A DNA stretch of 24,458 nt, taken from positions 1 through 24,458 of the IMG/VR virus record IMGVR_UViG_3300037171_000075. One strand, written 5' to 3'. Made by a program: the position numbers and the translations under genes. The stretch comes from a virus. Within the stretch, counting starts at the first letter, position 1. Each line of letters begins with the position of its first letter. The notes under the pieces were generated by a model. The model saw only the letters and a list, made by a program, of their open reading frames with translations. It had not been told where the DNA came from and did no database searches. This document shows, one piece after another, positions 5,298 through 11,401 of the stretch.

Positions 5298-5501
5298 CAG
5301 GGCCGCGCAGGCCAGGCCATAGCGTAGCCATGCGGCGTCCGAAATCACGGCTTCCTCCGCTTTCTTTTTGCCGCGGCGCGCGCCCTCCTCATAGTCCTGG
5401 ATTTGCGAAGGCGAGAAGCCGACGCGGCGCGCCAACTCAGCGCGCGAAAGGCCCAGCGACTTGCGCCAGGCCCTCGCCGCGATGTGCGGATAGACGGTCA
5501 C
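5271..5501 (-). CDS. XRE-family helix-turn-helix protein
   Basis: This 76-aa protein has a classical XRE helix-turn-helix, segment WRKSLGLSRAELARRVGFSP then QIQDYEEGARRG, at residues 12-45. A C-terminal tail LRYGLACAAL is shared with other small prophage HTH proteins. The start is a GTG two bases after the stop of the upstream 37-aa gene, so translation is probably coupled. It is the last gene of the leftward block and converges on the early operon with a 27-base overlap. It probably binds DNA as a repressor; its operator is unknown. Confidence 0.75.
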   Translation of the reverse strand: MTVYPHIAARAWRKSLGLSRAELARRVGFSPSQIQDYEEGARRGKKKAEEAVISDAAWLRYGLACAALSAGLKLPF

Positions 5502-5503
5502 AG

Positions 5504-5617
5504 TCAGGCCAGAACGTACAAGGCGACGATCAGGACGCAGACCGCGAACTCGGCCAGCATGGCGATCGAGATCGCGACGCTGAAATACGTGTGGGTGTTG
5601 AGCGTGGTCATGGTCAT
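5504..5617 (-). CDS. Small single-pass membrane peptide, 37 aa
   Basis: This peptide has a short polar N-terminus and one long hydrophobic helix (about residues 12-36, ending FAVCVLIVALYVLA), so it is almost certainly membrane-inserted. The ATG at 5617 overlaps the stop of the DUF7007-like gene (ATGA). An alternative ATG at 5611 has GAAGG 7 bases upstream. Function is unknown; small phage membrane peptides can act in lysis, superinfection exclusion or regulation. It is easily missed because of its size. Confidence 0.6.
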   Translation of the reverse strand: MTMTTLNTHTYFSVAISIAMLAEFAVCVLIVALYVLA

Positions 5618-5922
5618 GCCTTCGGGAGGGAGTGAGCGGCGATCATGCGAGCCGTGTCGCGCTGAGTGATGGTGAAAGCCTCGGGGAACGCCAGCGCTAC
5701 GGCGGACCATGCGCAATCTTCCTCGAACCAGCCGTAATGGTCCCAAGGGAACCCATGCGACCAGCGGCGGGCGAAGTCACGATGAGCCGCGGGAATCTGC
5801 GCAAGCTTGTCAAACCGCACGGCAATCCCGCCATGCGAGGGACAACAAACCTCGAAAATGCCGTCGGCAAGCTGTTCGACTGAGTCAGGCTTGCCCCATG
5901 GAGTGTTACTAATCTGTGTCAT
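5614..5922 (-). CDS. DUF7007-like phage protein
   Basis: This 102-aa protein has NTPWGKPDSVEQLADGI and ASHGG-like CCPSHGGIAVRFDKL at the N-terminus, then GWFEEDCAWSAVALAFPEAF. The combination is typical of a phage and plasmid family I associate with DUF7007. Function is unknown. AAGGGGA upstream fixes the start. Its upstream leader duplicates the leader of the 28-aa gene at 5982-6068 (shared CTTGTTCGATCCA with similar SD), which suggests the ribosome-binding site was copied along with a gene unit. Confidence 0.7.
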   Translation of the reverse strand: MTQISNTPWGKPDSVEQLADGIFEVCCPSHGGIAVRFDKLAQIPAAHRDFARRWSHGFPWDHYGWFEEDCAWSAVALAFPEAFTITQRDTARMIAAHSLPKA

Positions 5923-5981
5923 TTCGGTTCCCCTTGTTCGATCCAGAAAGAGGGAGAGGCCGAAGCCCCTCCCGTTGATTG

Positions 5982-6068
5982 TCACCCGCCAATCGGGAAG
6001 CGATGGAAGAAAGAGCAACCCGTTGCGGCGATCCAGAGGCCGACTGCGATTGCGATGAATGTGGTCAT
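5982..6068 (-). CDS. Tiny membrane peptide, 28 aa
   Basis: This 28-codon ORF starts at an ATG preceded by AAGGGA, and its leader nearly repeats that of the DUF7007-like gene. The first 17 residues form a hydrophobic helix (TTFIAIAVGLWIAATG), followed by Cys and a basic tail. It is the first gene after the predicted promoter at 6101-6128. A lipoprotein reading of the ATGC is possible but lacks the usual charged N-terminus. Function is unknown. Confidence 0.5.
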   Translation of the reverse strand: MTTFIAIAVGLWIAATGCSFFHRFPIGG

Positions 6069-6100
6069 TTCCGTATCCCTTGTTCGATCCAACACAGCGA

Positions 6101-6128
6101 ACTTAAGCGAACTGCGCTAAGAAGTCAA
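6101..6128 (-). promoter_or_regulatory. Candidate promoter for the leftward small-gene block, with direct repeats
   Basis: On the minus strand TTGACT (6123-6128) is followed after 16 bases by TTAAGT (6101-6106). Two direct repeats AGCGAACT (6096-6103 and 6106-6113), ten bases apart, overlap the -10 and would suit an operator on one face of the helix. The regulator is unknown. Confidence 0.4.
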
Positions 6129-6156
6129 CCGGAGATTGACGGACAGATTGTCGCAG

Positions 6157-6441
6157 CTAGTCGCCAATGCGGTCTAGGCCACGCAGCGCCGTGACGCGCC
6201 GCATCAGCTTGTCGACGTATGCCCGCCTCACAGCGTCCCAATCGAAGCCCGCCGGCGCGGCTCGCAGCACAGTGCAAATGTGAACGCCAATCGCTCGAGC
6301 TGCCTCGCTCGCCGTGAACCGGCCGGCGAGATAATGGCCAATCACCCGAGCCCGATCGCGCCCTCTCAGCCGGTCTGGATTGAAGACGTGTTTCAAATGC
6401 TCAATGTCCTGTGCATTTAAAATGCTCAATGTCCTGTGCAT
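6157..6441 (-). CDS. Helix-turn-helix DNA-binding protein
   Basis: This 94-aa protein contains a homeodomain-like helix-turn-helix in HYLAGRFTASEAARAIGVHI (about residues 40-59). It is followed by CTVLRAA and a C-terminal helical tail. The ATG at 6441 is preferred, although the upstream sequence has only a weak ribosome-binding site. It is divergent from the DNA-binding protein gene at 6572, and the region between them carries long inverted repeats that are a natural target for it. The first codons lie in a tandem 23-bp repeat, so the N-terminus may be recently altered. Confidence 0.6.
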   Translation of the reverse strand: MHRTLSILNAQDIEHLKHVFNPDRLRGRDRARVIGHYLAGRFTASEAARAIGVHICTVLRAAPAGFDWDAVRRAYVDKLMRRVTALRGLDRIGD

Positions 6442-6442
6442 T
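6395..6442. repeat. Tandem 23-bp direct repeat with 2-bp spacer
   Basis: AAATGCTCAATGTCCTGTGCATT occurs perfectly at 6395-6417 and 6420-6442 (period 25). The repeat spans the start codon of the leftward HTH gene and is out of frame with itself, so the two copies encode different residues. It is either an operator pair or a recent duplication that changed the N-terminus. Confidence 0.9.
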
Positions 6443-6446
6443 CTCA

Positions 6447-6543
6447 AATCGCAATGACCGCCCAAACGTCAAACAAATCAACGACCCTCCCTATAGGGGA
6501 TCGCGCGGCTACACAGACTCACCGAAACACGGTCATTGCGATT
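6447..6543. promoter_or_regulatory. Symmetric divergent regulatory region: 14-bp inverted arms around a central palindrome
   Basis: AATCGCAATGACCG (6447-6460) is repeated in perfect inverted orientation at 6530-6543. Midway lies the 10-bp palindrome CCCTATAGGG (6489-6498). The arms border the starts of the divergent genes at 6441 and 6572. This looks like paired operators for one regulator controlling both directions, with DNA looping possible, or a cruciform-type site. Confidence 0.7.
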
Positions 6544-6571
6544 GCCTCAATCCAGTCCAATTCTCGCACCC

Positions 6572-7033
6572 ATGTCCGATCTCGCAGTCTCACAAACCCC
6601 TCGCCAAGCCCCCCTCAGAGTCCAAGGCAAGCTCGCCCGAGCCCTCACGCTTATGGTCGACGAGGGGAAACGGATTGATCTTGCCGCTCAAGAAGCTGGC
6701 ATGACGACTTCAGCAGTCCGCAAATCCTTCGAGCGACCACATGTGCTCGACTACGTCCGCAAGCGAAGGCAGATGCTCCTTGCGAGCGTCAACGCGCGCA
6801 ACATTCAGCGCCTGGCGGAGATCAGAGACGCGGCCGACAACATGCCAGCGGTCAACTCAGTGCTGGCGCTTGAGCGCATGGCAGGCGATGCATCGAGCAC
6901 GGGAGGAACAGGCGTAAGTCATTCACCTGGCGTGACAATCGTCATCAACTCAGGTCAGTCAGACGAACGTCAGCCTGTCAAGACGACCATCGATCTGACC
7001 GCGAACCCTCCGATCCTGGACGATCCCGCCTGA
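6572..7033 (+). CDS. Phage DNA-binding protein, terminase small subunit-like
   Basis: In this 153-aa protein residues 25-60 hold a helix-turn-helix (IDLAAQEAGMTTSAVRKSFE), followed by a long helical segment (YVRKRRQMLLASVNARNIQRLAEI). This is the layout of phage HTH proteins often annotated as small terminase subunits. The C-terminal third is polar and likely disordered. It lies about 6 kb from the large terminase, so a regulatory role is equally possible. No ribosome-binding site precedes the ATG, and the leader contains one arm of the inverted repeat, which points to tight control. Confidence 0.6.
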   Translation: MSDLAVSQTPRQAPLRVQGKLARALTLMVDEGKRIDLAAQEAGMTTSAVRKSFERPHVLDYVRKRRQMLLASVNARNIQRLAEIRDAADNMPAVNSVLALERMAGDASSTGGTGVSHSPGVTIVINSGQSDERQPVKTTIDLTANPPILDDPA

Positions 7034-7211
7034 GCGAGGCCGGGGGAAAAACGCGAGTTTCCGCCGTGCTCCTACCTTCTCTCCGCACATTTTTGGGCAG
7101 ATTTACGGGGGTGGGGGAATTGGTGGGTCTGTTTTTTTGGTGAGCTGAAATATTTGGGGTCAGCGAAAATGGCTGGCTTTGTCAGGACTGAGGATACGCG
7201 AGGGATTTTCG
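7034..7211. other. Intergenic segment with T7 run, no gene seen
   Basis: Between the stop at 7033 and the ATG at 7212 I see only a weak 5-bp hairpin (GGAAA...TTTCC, about 7044-7061), a G/T-rich stretch and a run of seven T (about 7132-7138). A promoter is likely here but none is convincing. Confidence 0.4.
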
Positions 7212-7463
7212 ATGGCTGACGTGGTTGGGCTTCGCGGGCGGGTTGCGCCGACGGGAGAGGGGGCTGAACCGGAGATTGTTGCGGAGTTGGAGTGGCTGCT
7301 CAAGGAGGCGCGGGCCGGAGACGTCATCGCGCTTGCGGCGGTTATTGTGCGGCGCGACATGACAATTGGATCGGTTTCGCGCAATCCGGGCGGCCAGCGG
7401 CATTTGCTGGTTGCGGGGGCGGCGTATTTGCTGGGGGACCTGACGCGGGGGTCGCGCGAATGA
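7212..7463 (+). CDS. Small phage protein of unknown function
   Basis: This 83-aa protein starts at ATG 7212 with GAGGG 7 bases upstream. An acidic helix (EIVAELEWLLKEARAGDVIA) is followed by a beta-like segment (AAVIVRRDMTIGSVSR). No motif is recognised. It overlaps the next gene by ATGA and heads a three-gene coupled set (7212, 7460, 7549) with membrane-associated products, which hints at a lysis or envelope role that cannot be shown here. Confidence 0.65.
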   Translation: MADVVGLRGRVAPTGEGAEPEIVAELEWLLKEARAGDVIALAAVIVRRDMTIGSVSRNPGGQRHLLVAGAAYLLGDLTRGSRE

Positions 7464-7552
7464 GCGAACACGTTGAAATTTCGATTCTTTGGCCTGCGTT
7501 ATGGACGCTCGGCTGTATTTTGATTGGGATATGGATTGGGAGGCGCTCGTGA
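7460..7552 (+). CDS. Small membrane peptide, 30 aa
   Basis: A hydrophobic stretch of about 18 residues (LWPALWTLGCILIGIWIG) is flanked by an acidic N-terminus and a basic end RRS, predicting a single membrane span with N-out, C-in topology. The start overlaps the preceding stop (ATGA), and the stop overlaps the GTG of the next gene. Function is unknown. Confidence 0.6.
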   Translation: MSEHVEISILWPALWTLGCILIGIWIGRRS

Positions 7553-7749
7553 AGCCGATTCGCATTGTTTCGGCTGCGCAGCGTGCGATGCTGGAGCGGG
7601 TTGTTGCTGACCCTGCGGAGGCGCGGCGTCGCGGGATGCGGCAATCTGACGCTGCGGCGGCATTGGCGGCGGACGGTGGCGGTCGGTTGCCTGAGCGGGT
7701 TGGGCCTGTCAGGCCTGGTCGGCACGGTCCTGCTGGGCGTCGCCCTTGA
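7549..7749 (+). CDS. Small protein of unknown function, 66 aa
   Basis: The GTG start overlaps the previous stop by four bases and has GGGAGG five bases upstream. The N-terminal half (IVSAAQRAMLERVVADPAEA) is a convincing helix, while the C-terminal half is Gly/Arg/Pro-rich. A different plus frame over about 7650-7790 encodes a hydrophobic helix (LSGLVGTVLLGVALERR), so the last part may be frameshifted relative to an ancestor. The 3' end overlaps the convergent methyltransferase gene by 41 bases. Confidence 0.5.
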   Translation: MKPIRIVSAAQRAMLERVVADPAEARRRGMRQSDAAAALAADGGGRLPERVGPVRPGRHGPAGRRP

Positions 7750-9568
7750 ACGTCGCGCCGATATAGCGGGCGAGCGGGAGGGGTATGCGGGCGATCATGG
7801 CGCTGGCGGCTTTGCGGGCGGGGGATTTGGAACCGAAGCTTGCGGACGTTCCCCCGGCCCCTCCCTTGCGGGCTTCCGCAAACCAGTCGCCACCCTGTTT
7901 TGTTCCTTCGACGCTCGCTGTCTGGAACGATCGCCCGCTTCCGTCGAAGCGGAAATTCGGCACCTTCGCCGCCCTGCGCGTGATTGGCATCAGCGCAGGA
8001 ACATCACCCCACAGATAGAACGACCCGAAATTGAACCGCGCTCTCCCTACCCACGACTGGGCGCCTCTAACATTCTCGACGATCATCGGGATATGCCGAC
8101 CAGCCGCTAAGCTGGCCTCGGCTTGGATGCGGAAACAGGCGTTGAACAACCGATTGAGCCGAACGAGGCTTTCGCCCGTCGTATCGGCTCGGATCGCTGC
8201 GGCCTTCGCCTTAGCGAGTTTCCAAGGCATCGCCATGTAGCTGTATTCTTGGCAATTATGAACGACCACGCCATCGGCCACATAGCTGTTGTCTTCCTCG
8301 ACCTCCAAGTTCCAAACTTTCGCCGATGACTGACCCTCAACCACGCTGCGGACAATGCCCCATTGCATCCCATATTCTCTCTGGACGAGCCGGTTGCGCT
8401 CGACCCCAGGTGTCCATCGCGTATCCCAGCTATCCCGCTGGTTGACGATGCGACCTTCAATTTCATAAGTCGCCGGTCGAAATTGCCGATGGACGGCGGA
8501 AACGCACCCAAGAGAGGCGGCAAGAAAACGAGTGCCGATGGCAAGCTGTTTGCTGACCGACGTGGTTTTGATGATCGGTGTGCCCCCGTTAATATCCGGG
8601 TTGCCATCCGCTGAAACATATCCATCTAGGAGCGCTTCGCGCCTGGTTCGATCCATCCCAAACGCCCAAGCCGGCCATGATTTTTGCGCCGCGCCTCGTC
8701 CAAAATGCGTCGTCAACCACTCCGCAAGAGCGTTGCTCGCCGCCGTGAACCGCGCTGTCGTTCTCTCTTGAGACCGCCTCCAATGGAGTTCGCCCCGCGT
8801 GGCGCGCGCACCGACCCGTAGCGCAACTGACGCGAGGTGATGTTCAAGAGCGTCCGCTTCATCGTTGCCGCAGCAAATAATAACTTCGTCGCCGCTTCTG
8901 GTTTCCTCACGCAGCCGCACCCATCCATCGCCAACCCAACGCCCGACCATCCACCAAAACGCCGAAGTATCAGGCAATTCGTTTGGAAGAATTGGGACCG
9001 GCAGCGTCTCAAACTCAACCGGGCTCGCCCAATGATTGCCGGCGCATTGCGCGAGATGTATCCATTCCGGGTCGCCTAATTTCTTCGGGTGATATATTGG
9101 CCGATTCTCCGCTGCCCCCCAAACTTGGCGGGAGCCAACATCGCGCCGCGCATAGACCGGATGCTCAGGCGTGCCCTCAAGAAAAGCGCCGTACCCGGAC
9201 GCGATGACGGTTTTTGAGAAAGTTCCGCCCGTCCTAAGCACTCGCCGCCAGCGATTGCGATGCGTCAAAACACGGTCGCCGACAGCGACTTTCGGGATAG
9301 GAATGAGCCCCCGATCGGTGAGAATTAGCGTGTCCGCCACGAAACAGGGCGGCGAGGCGACGATCAGGGCCGCGTCCTTGAATTGCGAGCCGTGCAGCGT
9401 CAGAACGTCCTGGATGACGAGTTGCGTATTCGGCAACGGCGCGAATCCGAACTGCCCGCGCATGTCCTCCAAGTCAAAGCCGACCGTATCAAACCCTTCC
9501 GCGATCAAGCCTTCGCTCCAGCCGAACATCCCACAAAACAAATCAATTGCAATAGGGCGGGTTTTCAT
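7709..9568 (-). CDS. C5-cytosine DNA methyltransferase interrupted by an intein (619-aa precursor)
   Basis: The extein parts (residues 1-74 and 439-619, 255 aa after splicing) form a small phage cytosine-5 methyltransferase. They carry motif I IDLFCGMFGW, motif IV SPPC with the catalytic Cys at 439, motif VI IVENVRG, and a C-terminal motif X-like RIPLPLARYIG. The intein (residues 75-438) separates SPP from the catalytic Cys. The host protein cannot be active unless the intein splices. The first 14 codons are AT-rich and recoded relative to the rest, and an old start stub lies 0.6 kb upstream at 10152-10187. GGGGGGA upstream is a possible ribosome-binding site. The gene probably modifies phage DNA against host restriction. 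Confidence 0.93.
   Translation of the reverse strand: MKTRPIAIDLFCGMFGWSEGLIAEGFDTVGFDLEDMRGQFGFAPLPNTQLVIQDVLTLHGSQFKDAALIVASPPCFVADTLILTDRGLIPIPKVAVGDRVLTHRNRWRRVLRTGGTFSKTVIASGYGAFLEGTPEHPVYARRDVGSRQVWGAAENRPIYHPKKLGDPEWIHLAQCAGNHWASPVEFETLPVPILPNELPDTSAFWWMVGRWVGDGWVRLREETRSGDEVIICCGNDEADALEHHLASVALRVGARATRGELHWRRSQERTTARFTAASNALAEWLTTHFGRGAAQKSWPAWAFGMDRTRREALLDGYVSADGNPDINGGTPIIKTTSVSKQLAIGTRFLAASLGCVSAVHRQFRPATYEIEGRIVNQRDSWDTRWTPGVERNRLVQREYGMQWGIVRSVVEGQSSAKVWNLEVEEDNSYVADGVVVHNCQEYSYMAMPWKLAKAKAAAIRADTTGESLVRLNRLFNACFRIQAEASLAAGRHIPMIVENVRGAQSWVGRARFNFGSFYLWGDVPALMPITRRAAKVPNFRFDGSGRSFQTASVEGTKQGGDWFAEARKGGAGGTSASFGSKSPARKAASAMIARIPLPLARYIGATFKGDAQQDRADQA
8255..9346 (-). mobile_element. 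LAGLIDADG homing-endonuclease intein in methyltransferase motif IV
   Basis: This 364-aa class 1 intein has all the expected blocks: Cys1 in CFVADTLILTDRG (block A), TPEH at intein residues 59-62 (block B), VGRWVGDGW (about 134-142) and LLDGYVSADG (239-248) as the two dodecapeptide motifs with both acidic residues, and VWNLEVEEDNSYVADGVVVH ending His363-Asn364 before Cys+1. All splicing residues are present, and both endonuclease acidic residues are kept, so splicing and homing look intact. The +1 residue is the methyltransferase catalytic Cys itself. Base composition is somewhat lower in GC than the flanking genes. Confidence 0.95.
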
Positions 9569-9575
9569 GTAGATA
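9547..9575 (+). promoter_or_regulatory. Candidate promoter for the HNH gene, embedded in the recoded methyltransferase start
   Basis: TTGCAA (9547-9552), a 17-base spacer and TAGATA (9570-9575) predict transcription starting near 9582, two bases before the HNH ATG, hence a leaderless mRNA; there is no ribosome-binding site. The -35 lies within codons of the methyltransferase on the other strand. Confidence 0.5.
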
Positions 9576-9583
9576 ATCCCCCC

Positions 9584-10153
9584 ATGTATGATCTATTATG
9601 CAAATCCTGCGGCGGGAAATTCCAAGCCATACGGCCTGACAAGAAATGGTGCAGCTCGACGTGCGCGAGCCGCGCCGGCAGGCTCCGTAGGTGCGAGCAA
9701 ACGGATGTGACCAAAGCAGGGGCTGATTGTTTGGAATGCGGCAAGCATTTCAGCATCGTGCCGCCCTCAACAAATCGCCGATATTGCTCACAGGGATGCT
9801 CGACGGAAGGCGCGAGAAAGTCACGTGCCGCATTCCACAAGAGAAATACAGAATACAATAAGCAGATGTGGCAACGCCACAAACACAAAGACCCAAGGTC
9901 GACCAAGGGCAAGGGCGTGATCGAATGGCTTCGTCGCGCCTTTCCAGACCTTCCAGTTGGCTGCGAAAGCTGCGGCGAATCTCGCGTGCTCGACGTTGCG
10001 CACAAGCCAGAGTTTGCCAGAAATGGCGCATGGAGGAACCGAAATACGACGCAACGTCATATGTTTTGGGTTCTCTGCCCCACATGCCACGCGCTTCTTG
10101 ATCGCGGTGTGATGACAGCACAGGCGCTAGGGCTCCGAGACAGCCTGCTTTAA
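9584..10153 (+). CDS. HNH homing endonuclease with zinc ribbons
   Basis: This 189-aa protein has paired-Cys ribbons at C6/C9 with C23/C27 and C49/C52 with C68/C72. A C-terminal HNH-like core follows: CESCGE (127-132), DVAH (137-140), Asn/Arg-rich segment, and CPTCHALLDRG (165-175). Tandem zinc ribbons before an HNH domain are common in free-standing phage homing endonucleases. It lies opposite the methyltransferase, with starts only 15 bases apart, and its stop abuts the stub of the original methyltransferase start. This points to insertion at the conserved motif I DNA. No ribosome-binding site is present; see the promoter at 9547. Confidence 0.85.
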   Translation: MYDLLCKSCGGKFQAIRPDKKWCSSTCASRAGRLRRCEQTDVTKAGADCLECGKHFSIVPPSTNRRYCSQGCSTEGARKSRAAFHKRNTEYNKQMWQRHKHKDPRSTKGKGVIEWLRRAFPDLPVGCESCGESRVLDVAHKPEFARNGAWRNRNTTQRHMFWVLCPTCHALLDRGVMTAQALGLRDSLL

Positions 10154-10187
10154 GGCCGCAGAACAGATCGATCGCCAGAGGTTTCAT
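10152..10187 (-). pseudogene. 5' stub of the displaced cytosine methyltransferase gene
   Basis: Twelve codons, [12 protein letters not shown], match the start and motif I of a C5 methyltransferase. The ATG overlaps the stop of the recombinase gene (ATGA), the normal operon junction. After CGL the frame leaves homology exactly at the HNH gene boundary and continues as antisense of HNH. The intact methyltransferase begins again at 9568. Confidence 0.85.
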
Positions 10188-10852
10188 GTCCGGCTCATTG
10201 CGGCGATCCGGTCGCGGACGCGGATCACGGTGCGGGCGGACCACGGCGCGCCGGTCGGCGTCGCTATCCCGATCTGGTTGAGCTTGTTGGCGGCGGTGTG
10301 GGATGAGAGGTCTTTGAGGCGGGCGAAGACGGGGGCGAGTTCTTTGGCGCGGTCGTTGGCCTCTTGTTTACGGCGCTCGCCGACTTCGGTGGTCTGGCCG
10401 AGCTTGCGGCCTGATTTGGTGCCGATGATCTTGGCGCGGGCGAGGGCGGCTTTTGTGCGCTGCGAGATGAGGGCGCGCTCCTTTTCGGCGACCGCGGCGT
10501 AGATGTGGAGCATGAAGGGATCGACGTTGGGGCCGAGTTCGGCGACGATGAATGGGATTTTGTGCAGCATCAGGCCGGAGATGAAGTGGACGTCGCGGGA
10601 GAGGCGGTCGAGCTTGGCGACGACGACCGGGCCGGGGATGCGGGCGGCGAGGTCGATGGCGGCCTTGAGTTCAGGGCGGAGTTCGAGCGCGTCGGCGCCC
10701 TTGCCGGTCTCGACCTCGACGAACTCCTGGACGATGCGCATGTCGTTGTTGGCGGCGAACTGCTCGACGGCGGCGCGCTGGGCGTCCATGCCGAGCCCCG
10801 AGAAGCCCTGCTTTTGCGTTGAGACGCGGAGGTAGGAGACGATGGGGGTCAT
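10184..10852 (-). CDS. Serine recombinase (resolvase/invertase family)
   Basis: This 222-aa protein begins [19 protein letters not shown] with the nucleophile Ser11, contains the family motif [11 protein letters not shown], and has a long E-helix followed by a short C-terminal DNA-binding region ([20 protein letters not shown]). It cuts and rejoins DNA through a 5'-phosphoserine link and could resolve dimers, invert a segment or promote integration. It is shorter than large serine integrases. The ATG overlaps the stop of the 19-aa peptide (TAATG), and no separate ribosome-binding site is present, so it depends on coupling. Confidence 0.9.
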   Translation of the reverse strand: MTPIVSYLRVSTQKQGFSGLGMDAQRAAVEQFAANNDMRIVQEFVEVETGKGADALELRPELKAAIDLAARIPGPVVVAKLDRLSRDVHFISGLMLHKIPFIVAELGPNVDPFMLHIYAAVAEKERALISQRTKAALARAKIIGTKSGRKLGQTTEVGERRKQEANDRAKELAPVFARLKDLSSHTAANKLNQIGIATPTGAPWSARTVIRVRDRIAAMSRT

Positions 10853-10911
10853 TATCGCAGCACCAAAACAAGCCAGATGACGAAGATCGCCGACACGATG
10901 AGAAGGGTCAT
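10852..10911 (-). CDS. 19-aa hydrophobic leader peptide coupled to the recombinase
   Basis: This ORF has a strong ribosome-binding site (AGAGGA, five-base spacer). It encodes a 19-residue peptide that is almost wholly hydrophobic ([19 protein letters not shown]), and its TAA overlaps the recombinase ATG. It may be a membrane peptide in its own right or a translational leader that controls recombinase level. It is too short for most gene finders. Confidence 0.55.
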   Translation of the reverse strand: MTLLIVSAIFVIWLVLVLR

Positions 10912-10947
10912 TTTTTCCTCTTGCATTCCGCCCCGGTTGGTGTCATG

Positions 10948-10976
10948 TGTGTACCGTTACGAGGCGATGATGTCAA
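10948..10976 (-). promoter_or_regulatory. Candidate promoter for the leftward recombinase-methyltransferase operon
   Basis: On the minus strand TTGACA (10971-10976) is followed after 17 bases by TACACA (10948-10953). The -35 overlaps the start codon of the divergent gene at 10970, so the two directions may interfere. Confidence 0.45.
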
Positions 10977-11401
10977 TCCAAAAGAACCCCGGCTTTAACC
11001 AAAAACGGTGGTCCTCCATAAAGAACGAGGCGCGGAGTGCGGTTTCCCGTGCTCGCAGAGATGGGGAACTCGTCGCCGCGGCGTGTGAGGTTTGTGGCAA
11101 TCCAAATGCTGAAGCTCACCACGACGACTATCTAAAGCCCTTGGAAGTTAGGTGGCTTTGCCTGCATCATCACTACGAACACCATTATTGCGATGATGCC
11201 GTTTCGTTGGAACTGAAAAGCAAATCTCCATCTCGATACGAAATTCTTTACAACGATCCCGAGGCGGCGATGAAGCGGTTACGCGATTCGGTTGCGAAGG
11301 CGCTTGAGTTACCGCCGGAAGCCTTCGCACGTTCAACGGCCGCCTCCCGCAAGGGCTGGCGGACCCGCAAGGCGATGGCGAAGGCGAGGGAAAAGCCATG
11401 A
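10970..11401 (+). CDS. HNH-like zinc-binding phage protein
   Basis: This 143-aa protein has a core ACEVCGNPNAEAHHDDYLKP then LEVRWLCLHHHYEHH (residues 38-72). It contains C39/C42, His50/His51, C64 and His67/68, a small HNH or zinc-ribbon fold frequent in phages and often called an HNH endonuclease. The C-terminal Arg/Lys-rich part may contact DNA. The ATG at 10970 is chosen over 10967 because GAGG is then five bases away. It heads the packaging operon and overlaps the next gene by ATGA. Confidence 0.75.
   Translation: MSIQKNPGFNQKRWSSIKNEARSAVSRARRDGELVAAACEVCGNPNAEAHHDDYLKPLEVRWLCLHHHYEHHYCDDAVSLELKSKSPSRYEILYNDPEAAMKRLRDSVAKALELPPEAFARSTAASRKGWRTRKAMAKAREKP

Larger units (their letters stand above)
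9527..10153. mobile_element. Candidate intron-less homing element: recoded methyltransferase start plus HNH gene
   Basis: The segment runs from codon 14 of the present methyltransferase gene to the stop of the HNH gene. One side carries a new start for the methyltransferase (MKTRPIAIDLFCGM), in which nearly every shared codon differs synonymously from the displaced start stub at 10152-10187 ([12 protein letters not shown]). The other side ends exactly at the stub. The segment is AT-richer than its flanks. It reads as an HNH gene that inserted at motif I and brought a replacement for the coding sequence it displaced. The boundaries are inferred. Confidence 0.6.
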
